Shown one piece after another: positions 35,620 to 46,036 of a stretch of DNA of 64,000 bases (the first letter of the stretch is position 1; each line of letters begins with the position of its first letter). The notes beneath the pieces are model-generated. The model was not told where the DNA came from, ran no database searches, and was given only the letters and a program-made list of their open reading frames with translations. Location of the stretch: contig JAJEKV010000004.1 in the NCBI GenBank assembly GCA_021234155.1, positions 27,980,919 through 28,044,918 of the forward strand. Reading direction: 5' to 3'. Both the position numbers and the translations under genes were made by a program. This DNA is from Isoetes taiwanensis (taxonomy: Eukaryota; Streptophyta; Lycopodiopsida; Isoetales; Isoetaceae).

Positions 35620-38564
35620 CAGGGGCAAGAAAAGGAGGAAGGGACTCAGACGGTGGAAACCTAGCAATTTCAAAATCATCTTGGCGTGTATGAGGGCGGT
35701 CACCAGAGTGATAGTTGGCAATGAGGTCTTGTCGTGCCGTGAGAGCTTCAGGAGTGTTGAGACCTATTGCTGGATGAGCGTCGATAAGAAACCCAGAGGA
35801 CACCATCTCTTCAAGAGCACGGTGTGCTTCAGCAGGGACAAACTGGCATTCCATGAGAAGACAGGTCTGAAGTCCGAAGGCACTGACGCTGGCGTTCGGG
35901 TTGCAATAATAGATAGGACGCTTTCTGGCAAGAGAACTCAACAGAAGGCACTTTAAAGCAGCACAAAAACCTGCTTGGCAGTGAACAGATGGATCCGGGG
36001 AGGTGGCAGCACGCTAATAAAGAGATCAAGACCGGAGATAGCATGAGTAGGCGTCTGCCAATCGCGCTCATTAGGGATGTAGATCCAATTTTCAGTGTGC
36101 TCTAAGGTAGCGTCATTTTCCCAAGTAGAGCGGCGAACAAAACGTGGATCCCATCGAAGATCTGTGGAGATCTGAGGAGGTGTCCACCCAGCGTGGCCTT
36201 CCAGGACCTTAGTCCAAAAGGGAAGACGCCAGTCTGAGGTGAGATATCTGGGGCGTGGAGGTGCACCCAAGGAAGCATATGGAGATTGAGCTGTGCCAGT
36301 GGGCGTGGGCTGCTGGGCCTGTTCCCTGAATTCGCGAACAAGGTCTGCATCAAGAGAACTGCACCACTGGTCCCAATCAGAGCCGGAGAGCATGGTCCAA
36401 ACTGGAGGTGAGACCCAACCCGTGGGTATAGTCTGACTGTCCAGAAAGGCACGCAGCGTGTTGTAGCCACCCAGGTACTGTAAGTAAACTTGAGCAAATG
36501 GGAGGTCCTTAGGGTGAGCTAAATTCTTCCGCACCTGTTCGAGCGTCTCTGCTTGCCACAAAGAAAGGTGAGGAGCAAGCTCCGGCATGTACTCAGTGCA
36601 TAGAGTGTTTACTTTAGCAGGATCCTGTAAATACTGATTGGTTTGTAATAACAACCAGTGAGCATGGGGGCCACTTTGAAAAATTCGATGAGGCCCATCT
36701 AAGAACTTATCGTGTATGTCAGCCAGCATCAGGATCCGCACAGTGGAGTTGACCAAAGAACAGAGTAAGCCTTTATCTTCAATGGAAAGGTCCGGCCAGA
36801 TCCGGAGAAAATCCGAGCTGCCAAGGGGCTCATTAAGCTTGCCTTGTGCCGAATACCACTTCAGAATAAAAAGATGGTGTCGGGCCACGACATAATCTAG
36901 GTAGCTGGAAGGGGTGGAAAAGTCCTGTGGAATGCAGAGAGCAAGGTCAATATACGTCTTTGATTTTGAGCTTCTTCCGCAGATTTAATGGCTTATTGGA
37001 GTTGATGCTCCAAATCACGGATCTGATTATCTTTGTCAGCGAGGAGACGGGACTGATCACGGAACCTTCTGTGAGAGAGGGTGGCCTGTGAAGATGAAGG
37101 CACTGGAGTGGAGCTTTGAAGCCGAAGAGTGGCAATTTCTATATCATCAATGATCTTCTACTTCTGTGCTTCAGTGAGTTGAGCCTGTAGAGGCATGACC
37201 TGACTTTGTGGCGTGGAAAGTTGGTCTTCTAGAGAAGTGATGCGCGCATTGCGCTCACCATGTTCTTGGAGCTGTTTGTTGTTATTCTGAGAGAGCTCCG
37301 TGTACATGGTTTGGAGATCAAAAAGGAGTTTATCCTTGTCCTTGATGGTAGCCAACAATTCTTGAATAGTTGACTGTAAGTGAGCCTGTTGATCAGCGAG
37401 CAGGCTAGTCTGTTCTTGTTCAGCCTTGAGAGATTCACGAGCCTGTAAGAGAGCCTCGTGCTTTTGTTGAAGACTATCTTCAAGAGATTGAACTTTGATG
37501 GTGGCTGTCTGGAAATCCCTGTGAAGTGCGTCTGTGGCCTCCATGTAAGTTTGAATTCCATTCATGAAGGTTTCCTAAGAGCCTTAAAGCTTGAGCATAA
37601 CGGCTTGGACATCCTGTTGGTATTGATAAAGAGCTTGTCTGGATGGCGGGTGTGCAGGGCACGTTTGTCGTTGAGACTGAGATGCATGTGAAACATGGTG
37701 AGAACTGGAGTGCACAGTTTCCGTGGAGGAAGAGGAGACAGGTATGACAGGTTCTTTGTGTGGAGCATGATGAGGAGGAGGAGAGGGTTGAGGGCGGGAA
37801 GTCTCTGCATGAAGGGTTTGGTCTACAGAAATGGGATTGGAGGGTTGTTTTGTGGATGCTTGAGATGTCGTGTTTGGATGAGTGGGTGAACCTTGATTGG
37901 GGAGGGGGAGACAATGACGGAGGATGGCCTACAGATGGGCACCCACGGCAGATTCAAGGCCCGAAGAAGGGGTTGCGTGGAGGCGATCAATTTCATGAAG
38001 AAGGCGGAGGAACAAAATTTGAGGCCAATCAATAGAATGGGTGGAGTGGATGGCCAAGATAACAATGTTGAAAAACTGCTTATTGATGTGGGTGTTCTTG
38101 ATAGAATACCCATAGAACTTACGCCAGAGAAATTTGACAAAAGTATCATGGGACTTGGCAATGTTCGTGAGATGATGAGTGTTGGCCTGATAAGGAAGTT
38201 GGCCATACTTGATGACATCCTGTTCCTGTAAAGCAGCCCAAGATAAAGAAGGCTTGCGAAGGGGTAGCTGGAATACCTGAGAAAGAAGAACAGGAGTGAG
38301 CAGAATATCCGTCAGATCGACTCTTGTGGCATAACCAGCCGTGGTGTTGACCACATGAGTAACAAACTGCCTGAGTTGGTCCGGATTTGGGGCCGGGAGT
38401 TCCTGCCTGGAGAATTCATACAACCCGTGACGTTCTGCAACTTCTCTACTTGGTCCTTCCAGGGCCTCACGAAAGGTAGGAGTGGAGAAAATAACGGACT
38501 CAAAAAGAGCCGGATCCCTGGGAGCAGTGACCCGAAGTGTAGGGAATTTAGGTGAAGCAGCCAT
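35620..38564 (-). pseudogene. 3' accessory reading frame of the gypsy element (env-like position), broken
   Basis: From the ATG at 38564 (MAASPKFPTLRV) four consecutive blocks read on the sense strand. The first is a globular region of about 200 residues (LLSQVFQLPLRK, HDTFVKFLWRKFYGYSIKN, NIVILAIHSTHSIDWPQIL). The second is Pro/Ser-rich (about 37900-37600). The third is a heptad coiled coil (37565-37160, QSLEDSLQQKHEALLQARES). The fourth is a second globular part (36888-35953, WYSAQGKLNEPLGSSDFLRI) running nearly to the PPT. Frame changes occur near 37920, 37580, 37150-36890 and 35950. The first block is loosely reminiscent of ATHILA ORF1/plant-mobile-domain helical proteins, but I cannot assign a function. 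No signal peptide or membrane anchor was seen, which argues against a true envelope protein. Confidence 0.6.
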
Positions 38565-39029
38565 GGCAAGAAGCAAAAAGAAGGAAGCGCGAGAGCGGAT
38601 TGAAAGAAGCTGGAGAGCGGAGAGCGGAAGACGAAAACGAAGGGAGGCGAAAAGGTTTTAGGGCATACGACTTTGGCGAAGGGGCATGATGAGAGTGGAA
38701 AAGGAGCCGTTGATGTGGCCAGATGGCAACAGATCGGAAGAGGACGCTTGAGAGGCAAAATTTTGGCTAAGTCCCCGAGTAGTGAAGGAAAAACAAATGA
38801 ACGGTGGAGATGGAACGTGAATGAACGGTAGGATGTGACAGCTTGACGAAGGTACAAATAATAATGACAGACGGGCATGAAAGGAAGGAAGAACAATTAA
38901 TGCAGGCAACTCGAAGTTGGAGATCATAAAAAGGAATTGTCAGATAGTACCATGGTTAGATATGCGGCGGGAGAAAAGATTCTGGATTTAGAAATAGCCT
39001 TGCATTGCAACCACGTTAGCAATATTTTG

Positions 39030-39073
39030 ATTGGTCTACGTCGGCAGAGCTCCAAGCGGTTGGGCTATATAAG
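39030..39073 (+). promoter_or_regulatory. CAAT and TATA boxes of an antisense ORF inside the gypsy element
   Basis: ATTGG (inverted CCAAT) at 39030-39034 and CTATATAAG at 39065-39073 are followed 39 bp later by an ATG on the plus strand, opposite to the retrotransposon. The spacing is what a plant RNA polymerase II core promoter with a short leader would show. Confidence 0.55.
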
Positions 39074-39111
39074 ACGAGCAGTGGTCGAAGCTGAGACACC
39101 AGTTTGTAGCG

Positions 39112-39351
39112 ATGGAGCAGGAGTGTACTATGCCGCGAAACTGCCAAGAGTGGGTGACTTATAAGATGAACGCCCTCGACCTGTGGAAGTGCCGCAACCG
39201 CGGCATCCCTATGGACGGCTGGTGTGGCGGGATGGCTGAACATCCCGATCCTTTAACTAATCCCATGGAGGTGGTGGTGCATCTGCGCTGGGATCCTAAG
39301 CAATGCCTCTACTATGTCCTCCGCATAACCTCTGCTCCAAACCCGGAGTAG
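39112..39351 (+). CDS. Small Cys/Trp-rich protein encoded antisense within the gypsy element
   Basis: A 79-codon frame, MEQECTMPRNCQEWVTY ... RITSAPNPE, with five Cys and four Trp residues and a strong preference for G or C in third codon positions, unlike the surrounding DNA. It lies between integrase and the accessory sense frame, on the opposite strand, behind a CAAT/TATA promoter. No homologue is known to me. Antisense ORFs between pol and the 3' LTR are described for some plant Tat-lineage elements such as Grande, so an element-encoded regulatory protein is plausible. A captured host exon is the alternative. Confidence 0.5.
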   Translation: MEQECTMPRNCQEWVTYKMNALDLWKCRNRGIPMDGWCGGMAEHPDPLTNPMEVVVHLRWDPKQCLYYVLRITSAPNPE

Positions 39352-39576
39352 GGGTACTTTTTAACTTAGGATTTTGTGAATAGGGCTCAACCCGTAGCGG
39401 ATGTATATGGGCAATGCCCACTGTTATTTTTGCGTGACTAATATAATATAAAGACGCTTCTAGTCACTGTGTGCTGTGTCTGACTGTTGATCTTCTGAAT
39501 GTACTGTGGTAGCTTCTGTATGAAATTGTTTTAGTCGAAAACCATTAACCAGTGTAGGTAATGGAGTGCCATCTAA

Positions 39577-40626
39577 TTATGCCAGTTGGAAAACATTTGG
39601 TTGCACCACTTGAAGAATTTGATACGGACCCAACCAACAAAACTTTAATTTGCCCGGAAAATGTTTGTAACGAGAGTCATAGAGCAGAACCCAATCTCTG
39701 TTTTTAAATGTTTTGGCTTTAAGATGTTTGTCATGCAACGATTTCTGCAACTGTTGGCCATGAAGAACACGAATATAAGCATCTCTCCTAAGTTCATCCA
39801 ACTGTTCAAGTTGATAAACCCTTTCTTTCAGAGCTGCAGGTGGATTATGTGCTGTAGCAAGTTGAAAACGAAGAGTGAGAAGGATATATTCAAAGGGCAT
39901 GAGAGCTTCTTGACCATAAACCAACTTGAAAGGAGTGTGGCCAGTAGCAATTTTGAAACTGGTGTTGTAAGCTCAAAGAATAGTAGGCAACTTGTCTTGC
40001 CAATCCGTGCGAGAGGCATCACAGATTTTCTTGAGAATGGTGATGAGAGTTTTGTTTGTGCTTTCGGCCAAACCATTCCCTTGAGGATAGTAAGGTGTAC
40101 TTTTTATGTGCTGGATGTGCAGATAATCCGTCAGCTCCTTGATGGTATGATTGACGAAATGAACGCCACGATCACTAACAAGTTCCGTGGGACAACCAAA
40201 ACGCGTGATGATGTGCGTGTAAAGAACCTTCGCCGTGCTGGCTGCAGTGTTGTCCGGAAGTGCACAGGCCTCCGCCCATTTGGTAGCATAATCAGTGATG
40301 ACCAAGATGTAGGGGGCACGGGTGTGCCGCGCAGGAGGATCCATAGGTCCCACAAAATCCATTCCCCATTTGCTGAAGGGAAGTGGCGTGGCGACTGGCG
40401 TCAATGGTAAAGCGTCACGGGCCGTGGGCCGACCCACACGCTGACAGACGTTACACGTGCGAGCGTGAGCGTGGGCATCCTTGAAGAGCATGGGCCAGAA
40501 GTATCCTGCCAGAAGAATTTTGCGTGCCGTGGTGTCACTACTGAAATGACCACCACCAAGCCCTTCATGGGCTTGTCGAACGATATCGGGCACCTCATGA
40601 GGGAGGACACAACGACGGAGGACCAT
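39577..40626 (-). CDS. gypsy integrase, one frame break
   Basis: Zinc-binding HHCC (VRQAHEGLGGGHFSSDTT ... CNVCQRVG) is followed by the DDE core: Asp in KWGMDFVGPMD, Asp in LVSDRGVHF, Glu in NGLAESTNKT. The C-terminal region (39924-39577) has the GPY/F-type module (LKFCWLGPYQILQVVQPN). A stop/frame change near 39972 splits the two parts. I see no chromodomain downstream, so this is not a typical chromovirus. Confidence 0.9.
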
Positions 40627-40641
40627 GTCTTTGCCGCATTT

Positions 40642-42058
40642 CTATAGATGGCCTGCAACCATGGTGTAGTCACGGACTTTACGGGAAAACTGACGGCAGC
40701 GTGAGCGAAGCTTTTCTGGAGAGAGCGTGGGATCTTCAGATGGAAGAGCACCAGTGAGGAGATACTGCTGAAAGTTGTGGAACCAATGGGGCGTGGCTGT
40801 GACGAGGAACAGTTGAGCGTCTGGAAAGGCATCAAAAACACCCGTGGAAGTGTCATCAGTGTGAATGCGTGATAAATAATCTGGCACAACGTGAGATTTG
40901 CCGGCCTTATGAACAATTTCGAAGGGAGCGAACTCTTGCAGAAGAAGGACCCAACGAGCAATTCTACCCGTGGACGTGGCCTTATTGATCATATAAAGAA
41001 GAGCTTGATGATCAACAAAGAACTTGATCTTGCTTCCCAACAAATAATGACGGAAACGTTGGACACAGAAAACTAAGCCCAAAGCTTCCCGTTCCGTGGC
41101 AGAGTAGTTGCGCTCAGCAGGATTGAGTTTTCTACTGGCGTAGCGGATAGGTTTATCCGTGTGCTCATCATATGCCTGAGAAAGAACAACACCAATGGCA
41201 AGAGCAGAGACATCGACATGAACATGAAAAGGCTTGTCCCATTGAGGAGGAACAAGGACCGGAGCCTGAGTAAGCAACATCTTCAACTTCTGGAAAGCAG
41301 CTTCCGCGTGGGGATTCCAAGCCCAAGTGGATTCATCACCCGTGAGTTTATGAATGGGGTTAGCAATAGCTGCAAGTCCAGGAATGAAGGTGGAATAGTA
41401 ATTGACCTTACCCAGGAAGGAACGTGTCTCTTTAATATTAGATGGTGCTTGAGCCTTCAGCACACAACTGATTTTAGCAGGATCCGTGGTGATTCCTTCT
41501 TTACTAACCACATGGCCCAAAAGAACACCTGAGGTGACGCAAAAGGTGCATTTCTCGGGATTTAGACTGATACCAGGCTCATCACATTTTTGAAAGACCA
41601 GCTCTAACTTATCCAGATGATCATCCATGGAGTTGTAGGCTGAAAAGTCACCTTGAAAGATCTGAAGAAAAGGGTTATCCTTCATATAGCCTGATGCGCT
41701 GAAACGTGGAGGGAGAGTTTGAGAGACCAAAAGGAACCACCTTATAGGCAAAAGTGCCCCACGGGGTGGTGAAGGTAGTTTTGAGTTGATCTTCTTTCTT
41801 GATAGAAATTTGATTGTACCCTGAAAAACCATCCATGAAAGAGTACATCTCATGACCAGCAACCTCTTCAAGAACCTGGTCGGTGAAGGGAAGCGGGAAG
41901 TGATCACGCTCCGTGGCCTGATTTAGTTTACGATAGTCCACACAAACGCAGATCTTACTATTGTGCTTAAGAGCAATGACGATGGGGCTCACCCATTCAG
42001 AGTGTTTGACCTCATAAATCAAGCCAGCAGCTAAAAGTTTGTCAATTTTGGCCTTCAC
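40642..42058 (-). CDS. gypsy reverse transcriptase and RNase H, frame break near 41700
   Basis: The RT N-terminal part (42058-41675) has SEWVSPIVIALK, VDYRKLNQATERDHFPLP and the first catalytic Asp in SFMDGFSGYNQI. After a frame change the second part begins where the YxDD box should be, but reads FQGDFSAYNS, so the first Asp of the pair is missing. CTFCVTSGVLLGHVVSKEGI, FLGKVNYYSTFIPGLA and RNase H (KPFHVHVDVSALAIGVVLSQ, SATEREALGLVF) follow. The element therefore appears catalytically impaired unless the sequence has errors here. Confidence 0.92.
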
Positions 42059-42097
42059 ACGGTCACGGTAATTTGGGTTGAGCCTGTACTGTCGTTG

Positions 42098-43630
42098 CTA
42101 GATTGGACGTGCGTCAGGTTTGGTAGGAATGGTGAGTTCCCCCAATTCTTTCTTGATACCTCGAAGGTCTTTGTAGCTCCATGCAAAAATATGTTTGAAT
42201 TTTTTGAACAGCGTGACGGCGCGTGCTTTATAGGTAGGTGGAAGATTGGCAGCAAGTCGGACAGATTGATTGTTACCAATGTCCACGATGTCCACCTCAG
42301 GAGTCTGAATGTGGGGAGCAACCTCCGTGTCCTGAACATGAGCAAGAGGTTGAAGCATGACTGGTGGTGCAGCATTTTGAGTGGTGAAGAAAAGAGGTTG
42401 CTGTGCGTCATCAAGCAAAGGTTGCTGCATGACGGCATGAACATCCACAGTCTCTGGAGGAAGTGCCGTGTCCGAAAAATGGTCAAGACATTGAATTCGG
42501 TTACAAGGAGCCAGGTAAGGGTCAAGCAGAGCAGCCACAGCCTGGTCCTGATCAAGAGTCATCTCACCCCAAGGATCAGCATACTCAGGGTAGGATGAGA
42601 GAGGCAGACTCGCTGGTGGAGCCTGAACTTGAGAGATATTTTGTGCTTCTTCAGAATCCGTGTCTGAGATAGAAGGTTCAGCATTTTCAACAGAAATTAA
42701 CTTGCCAGTTTCCAAATCCATGGTAGCATTGAGATGACCATCAATGATGACAAGTTGATCCGTGGCCCAGTAATGAATACTTTTAGCCTGGGGGAGAAAA
42801 GGTCGTCCAACCAGCATTTCATAGTCACCCAGATCTTCTCTAGCTTTCAAAACTCCAAATTCCAAGGGGAATTTGAGATCACCAATGCTAATATGAAGGA
42901 GAGGAGTGATGCCTTGAGGTCGCGTGATATGGCCGTTGGCCAACTTGATGTCATATGGGGCACGGTATAGTTGTTTGATTCCCAATAGCTTCCTGAGCTT
43001 ATCAGTAATGAGATTGACAGCACTGCCGCCATCAATTTGAACATGATTGATGTGCTGATTGCCCACCATGGCATGCACCGTGGGGGTTGAGGTCGCCACG
43101 GCTCCAACCAGAACAGTGGGAAGGGGCAATTGATCCTTGAGGGCAGGATAGAGTTTCAAAATGGTGGCAAGGCTCAAGGGAATCTTGATTTTTGCAAGTT
43201 CTTCTTGAAGTTCCAAGGGAACATGAGAAAATGGATCAGCAGGATCCAAAGGAGCCGGAGTCTGAGGTAAAGAAGCGGAAACCTCTTGGAGAAGCTCCAC
43301 CTCTGCAGCAATATTGGGATACGGCTGAGAGCATGGGCTTTTAGATGACGATGGTGCCTCCTGACGCTGCTGAGCTCGAGTGGTGGCATGAACATTGGCT
43401 AGTGTGCGGCCTTCAGCATCCTGCATGAGTTTGAGAATACTGTGTCTCACCTTGGGCATGACATGAGGCATGAGTTTATCTAAGTCAGGCGCAAAATGAA
43501 CTTTTTTGTCATCTTCACGGGGTACCGTCTCTACAGCAAAAGCTGGTTGCGTGTCATGAGGGATAATGGTCAAAGGACGCGAAGCCCGGGTCTGGCGTGA
43601 AACCAAACCGACCCAATTTGACTGCTGCAC
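42098..43630 (-). CDS. gypsy protease region
   Basis: A 510-codon open frame. NHVQIDGGSAVNLIT near 43040 corresponds to the retropepsin active site, with D-G-G-S where D-S/T-G is usual. ILGPF-like features and the flap (FEVLVGRPFL-type block read as YEMLVGRPFLPQAKSIHYW) follow. It continues towards the RT (GELTIPTKPDARPI) and is linked to it after a stop at about 42097. A long Pro/Gln-rich linker lies between protease and RT. Confidence 0.8.
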   Translation of the reverse strand: MQQSNWVGLVSRQTRASRPLTIIPHDTQPAFAVETVPREDDKKVHFAPDLDKLMPHVMPKVRHSILKLMQDAEGRTLANVHATTRAQQRQEAPSSSKSPCSQPYPNIAAEVELLQEVSASLPQTPAPLDPADPFSHVPLELQEELAKIKIPLSLATILKLYPALKDQLPLPTVLVGAVATSTPTVHAMVGNQHINHVQIDGGSAVNLITDKLRKLLGIKQLYRAPYDIKLANGHITRPQGITPLLHISIGDLKFPLEFGVLKAREDLGDYEMLVGRPFLPQAKSIHYWATDQLVIIDGHLNATMDLETGKLISVENAEPSISDTDSEEAQNISQVQAPPASLPLSSYPEYADPWGEMTLDQDQAVAALLDPYLAPCNRIQCLDHFSDTALPPETVDVHAVMQQPLLDDAQQPLFFTTQNAAPPVMLQPLAHVQDTEVAPHIQTPEVDIVDIGNNQSVRLAANLPPTYKARAVTLFKKFKHIFAWSYKDLRGIKKELGELTIPTKPDARPI

Positions 43631-45428
43631 TGGAGTGCCTGGTAGATTTCTTCTTGAGCTTGTTGATCCAGAGGATTTGAGGGAGATGCCGCTTGTGGAG
43701 GTCTCTGTTGTTGAGGGGGCCGTGGTGGCTTTCGCAAAACAGGACGTGGGCCTTGCTTACCATTGGCAACCCACAGTTGATACGCCATGAGGCGGACAGA
43801 AGCTGGTTGATGTGTGCCAGGAAGTTGAACTTGTATTTGAGGAAGTTGAGGGCACGCCGTGGTGGTATGACCCCATTCATGACAATGATAACATTGAGCT
43901 TTGGAAGGATAAAGGTGGACAGGAGCCTTGTCCCCGTGACTGCTGAGGTTGCTGAGTGTGTTAATACTGTGGAGGTTGTTGAGCTTGAAATTGCTGAGGC
44001 TGATAGGTTTGTTGTTCTTTGAGGCGTGGTGCGTACTTGAAAAACATTTTACGCACTTTGAAGGGTGTAGGATGAGAACGAGTGCATTCTTCTGTGGCAT
44101 GATTGCACATATTGCATCTTTTACAATGAGGAGGACCATTTGAGGAGTTGCATTCATTTGCCAGATGTCCTTGATATTTACAGATATGGCACCAGATCTG
44201 AGAGCGTTGGGGATTGGTTTGTTGAGGCTGAAGCGCATTACGAGGAACCATAAGCGGGGGAATGAAAGGTAGTTCCGTGATAAACAACACCGCCAGGAGA
44301 GACATTGACCGAAAGTGATTGACCAATTCAATCGCCTTTTGCTCCAAAGTCTTGGGGCCGCAGATGCTCCGTCATGAGGGCGAATGGCGGGAGGAAGGCC
44401 CCCCGCAGAAACCGGACAAGAATCGGCTTTGCGTGGGGTACTCACGGAGCTTCTTGATGAGAATATGAAGGCGATCCGCAAAATCACGCCAGCAGACTCA
44501 GGTGGGTTGTTCTTTGGAGATCATTGAGTTGCTTGAGCAGGAGTTGATCATCGTCCGTGGTGCCATAGTGAGAAAGGAATGTTGTTTTCATTTCTTGCCA
44601 ATTTTGCTTCCAGTGGCTTTTGTTGGCCATTAGCCATTGATGAGGGGCGCCTCTGAGCGTGGTAGAGAAAATATGAAATTTGAGTTGAGGTTGAGTGTGA
44701 CCATTCAGGATGGCCAAGGTCTCAAATTCTTCCATGTGGGCTTGAGCACTTTGATCCAGAGGTTTATCTTTAGTGTTGCCAAAAGTAGGATAAGTCAGCT
44801 TCAAATTGTGAGTAGGAGATGAAGGCAGAACTGGCGCATAGACAGGGGGAGCATATGTAGGAACATAGCTGGACTGAACAGCCGTGGGCTACGAACCAGA
44901 TGGTATTGAAACAGTAAAACTCGGAGGGCCAGAGCATTGAGCGTCCTGTGGGGAAGGACCGTGGGATCCCTCCTCATGAGGCTTGAGATCAGTGAGTTGG
45001 TAGACAGGAAGAGCATTCTGAAAGGATGGGGAAGTCTGAAATTCATGAACATGGGGAGGGCCAAATGAAACTTGAGGGTAGCCCAGCCCTGTAGGAGGAG
45101 AAGTGGGTTGCGAAGGCAGAGGGGTGTGGCCTGAAGGTATGGTAATGTAGGTACTGTCTGGAGTCTGGAAATAATGAGGCGTGGGCTGAACAGGGGTATG
45201 ATGTGGCGAATGAGGTTGCGAACAATGTCGACACACAGGGGGAGACCCTGGTCGGGAATGAACTCGAGGAGTAGTTGGTGCCGATTGTGCTCTTGAGCGG
45301 ACACGACCGCCCTCAATGTCATAAGCATTGTCATACATATCCTGAACAGCCTCGCGACGTTGATGGCGCTCCAGGCGAGCCGCCGTTTGGCAAAGAAGTT
45401 CTTCAGGAGTGAAACCACGAGCAGGCAT
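43570..45428 (-). CDS. gypsy Gag, split by frameshifts
   Basis: It starts MPARGFTPEELLCQTAARLE at 45428. A Pro/Ser/Thr-rich region with many histidines precedes the capsid (44804-44484, KLTYPTFGNTKDKPLDQSAQ, LRGAPHQWLMANKSHW). Three CCHC zinc knuckles follow in different frames: CHICKYQGHLANEC, CKRCNMCNHATEEC and CYHCHEWGHTTTAC (44200-43850). Each has C-x2-C-x4-H-x4-C spacing. Gag packages element RNA in virus-like particles; the knuckles bind RNA. At least three frame changes break this copy. Confidence 0.88.
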
Positions 45429-45456
45429 AGTGAAAAGAAGGAAGAAAGAAAGATCA

Positions 45457-45474
45457 GACCCGGCAACGACGACA
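45457..45474 (-). other. gypsy primer-binding site, tRNA-Asp type
   Basis: On the minus strand TGTCGTCGTTGCCGGG follows the 5' LTR. Plant gypsy elements primed by tRNA-Asp have TGGCGCCGTTGCCGGGG, so 14 of about 17 positions agree. Confidence 0.75.
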
Positions 45475-45475
45475 G

Positions 45476-46031
45476 TGTTTGGGGTCTGGGTTCGGGAACT
45501 CCTGCAAGAAAGCTCTCTGTGAGGACCCTGGGATCAAACAGGAGAATCCGGGAGCTGTGTCACGCGGGATTTGCAAAAGAACAAGAAAAGGAAAACAAAG
45601 AGACAATAGAAACACAAATGTATAGAGGAAACTGCTTGATATCAATCAGAATACATGAGCTCTCGCAATCGAGAGAGAAAATGATGGAGACAAGAACCAA
45701 AACTCATCTAACTTTCGAATGCTAGCTCTACTCATGTATATAGTACAATGGCCTCTGGCCCAATATAGATACTCTGTCAGATCTCGGTGCCGACTCCTGG
45801 AAGGAGGCCTGATTTGCGGGAATGCTGGCGGTGCCTCTTGAAATGCCTGGAATCACGCTGACGCTGACGGCCCGTCACTTGTCTGTTCTCTGCCTCTTCT
45901 TGGGCGTGCCCTTCTGCGTGGTCTTTTGCTGGGCTTTTGATGACTGACCTGGACCTGGATTTGACGCCTTGTTCTTGACCTAGTCGGAGGTGTGCATGAA
46001 TAGTCCTGTACCAGGACGTACATGACTAACA
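45476..46031 (-). repeat. gypsy 5' LTR
   Basis: 556-bp copy, about 2 percent diverged from the 3' LTR by eye, followed by the CTCTA target duplication at 46032-46036. Confidence 0.95.
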
Positions 46032-46036
46032 CTCTA

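Larger units (their letters stand above)
35031..46031 (-). mobile_element. Ty3/gypsy LTR retrotransposon, 11.0 kb
   Basis: LTRs at 35031-35598 (568 bp) and 45476-46031 (556 bp) begin TGTTTGGGG and end GACTAACA. The target duplication CTCTA is at 35026-35030 and 46032-46036. Minus-strand order is 5' LTR, tRNA-Asp-type PBS, gag with three zinc knuckles, protease, RT, RNase H, integrase, then about 3.9 kb of extra sequence before the PPT. Aligning the LTRs by eye I count about 13 substitutions and one 12-bp indel, so the insertion is fairly young. I saw no chromodomain after integrase. Several frameshifts interrupt gag, pol and the accessory frame. Confidence 0.96.

Noticed and set aside
35620-36888. 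Retroviral-type envelope protein in the gypsy 3' region.
   Set aside because: No signal peptide, transmembrane anchor, furin-like site or fusion peptide could be seen, so only the position is env-like.
42095-42598. 167-codon plus-strand open frame within the gypsy pol region, and other plus-strand frames such as 39661-40410.
   Set aside because: They are antisense shadows of conserved protease and integrase coding; no promoter or codon bias comparable with the 39112 ORF.
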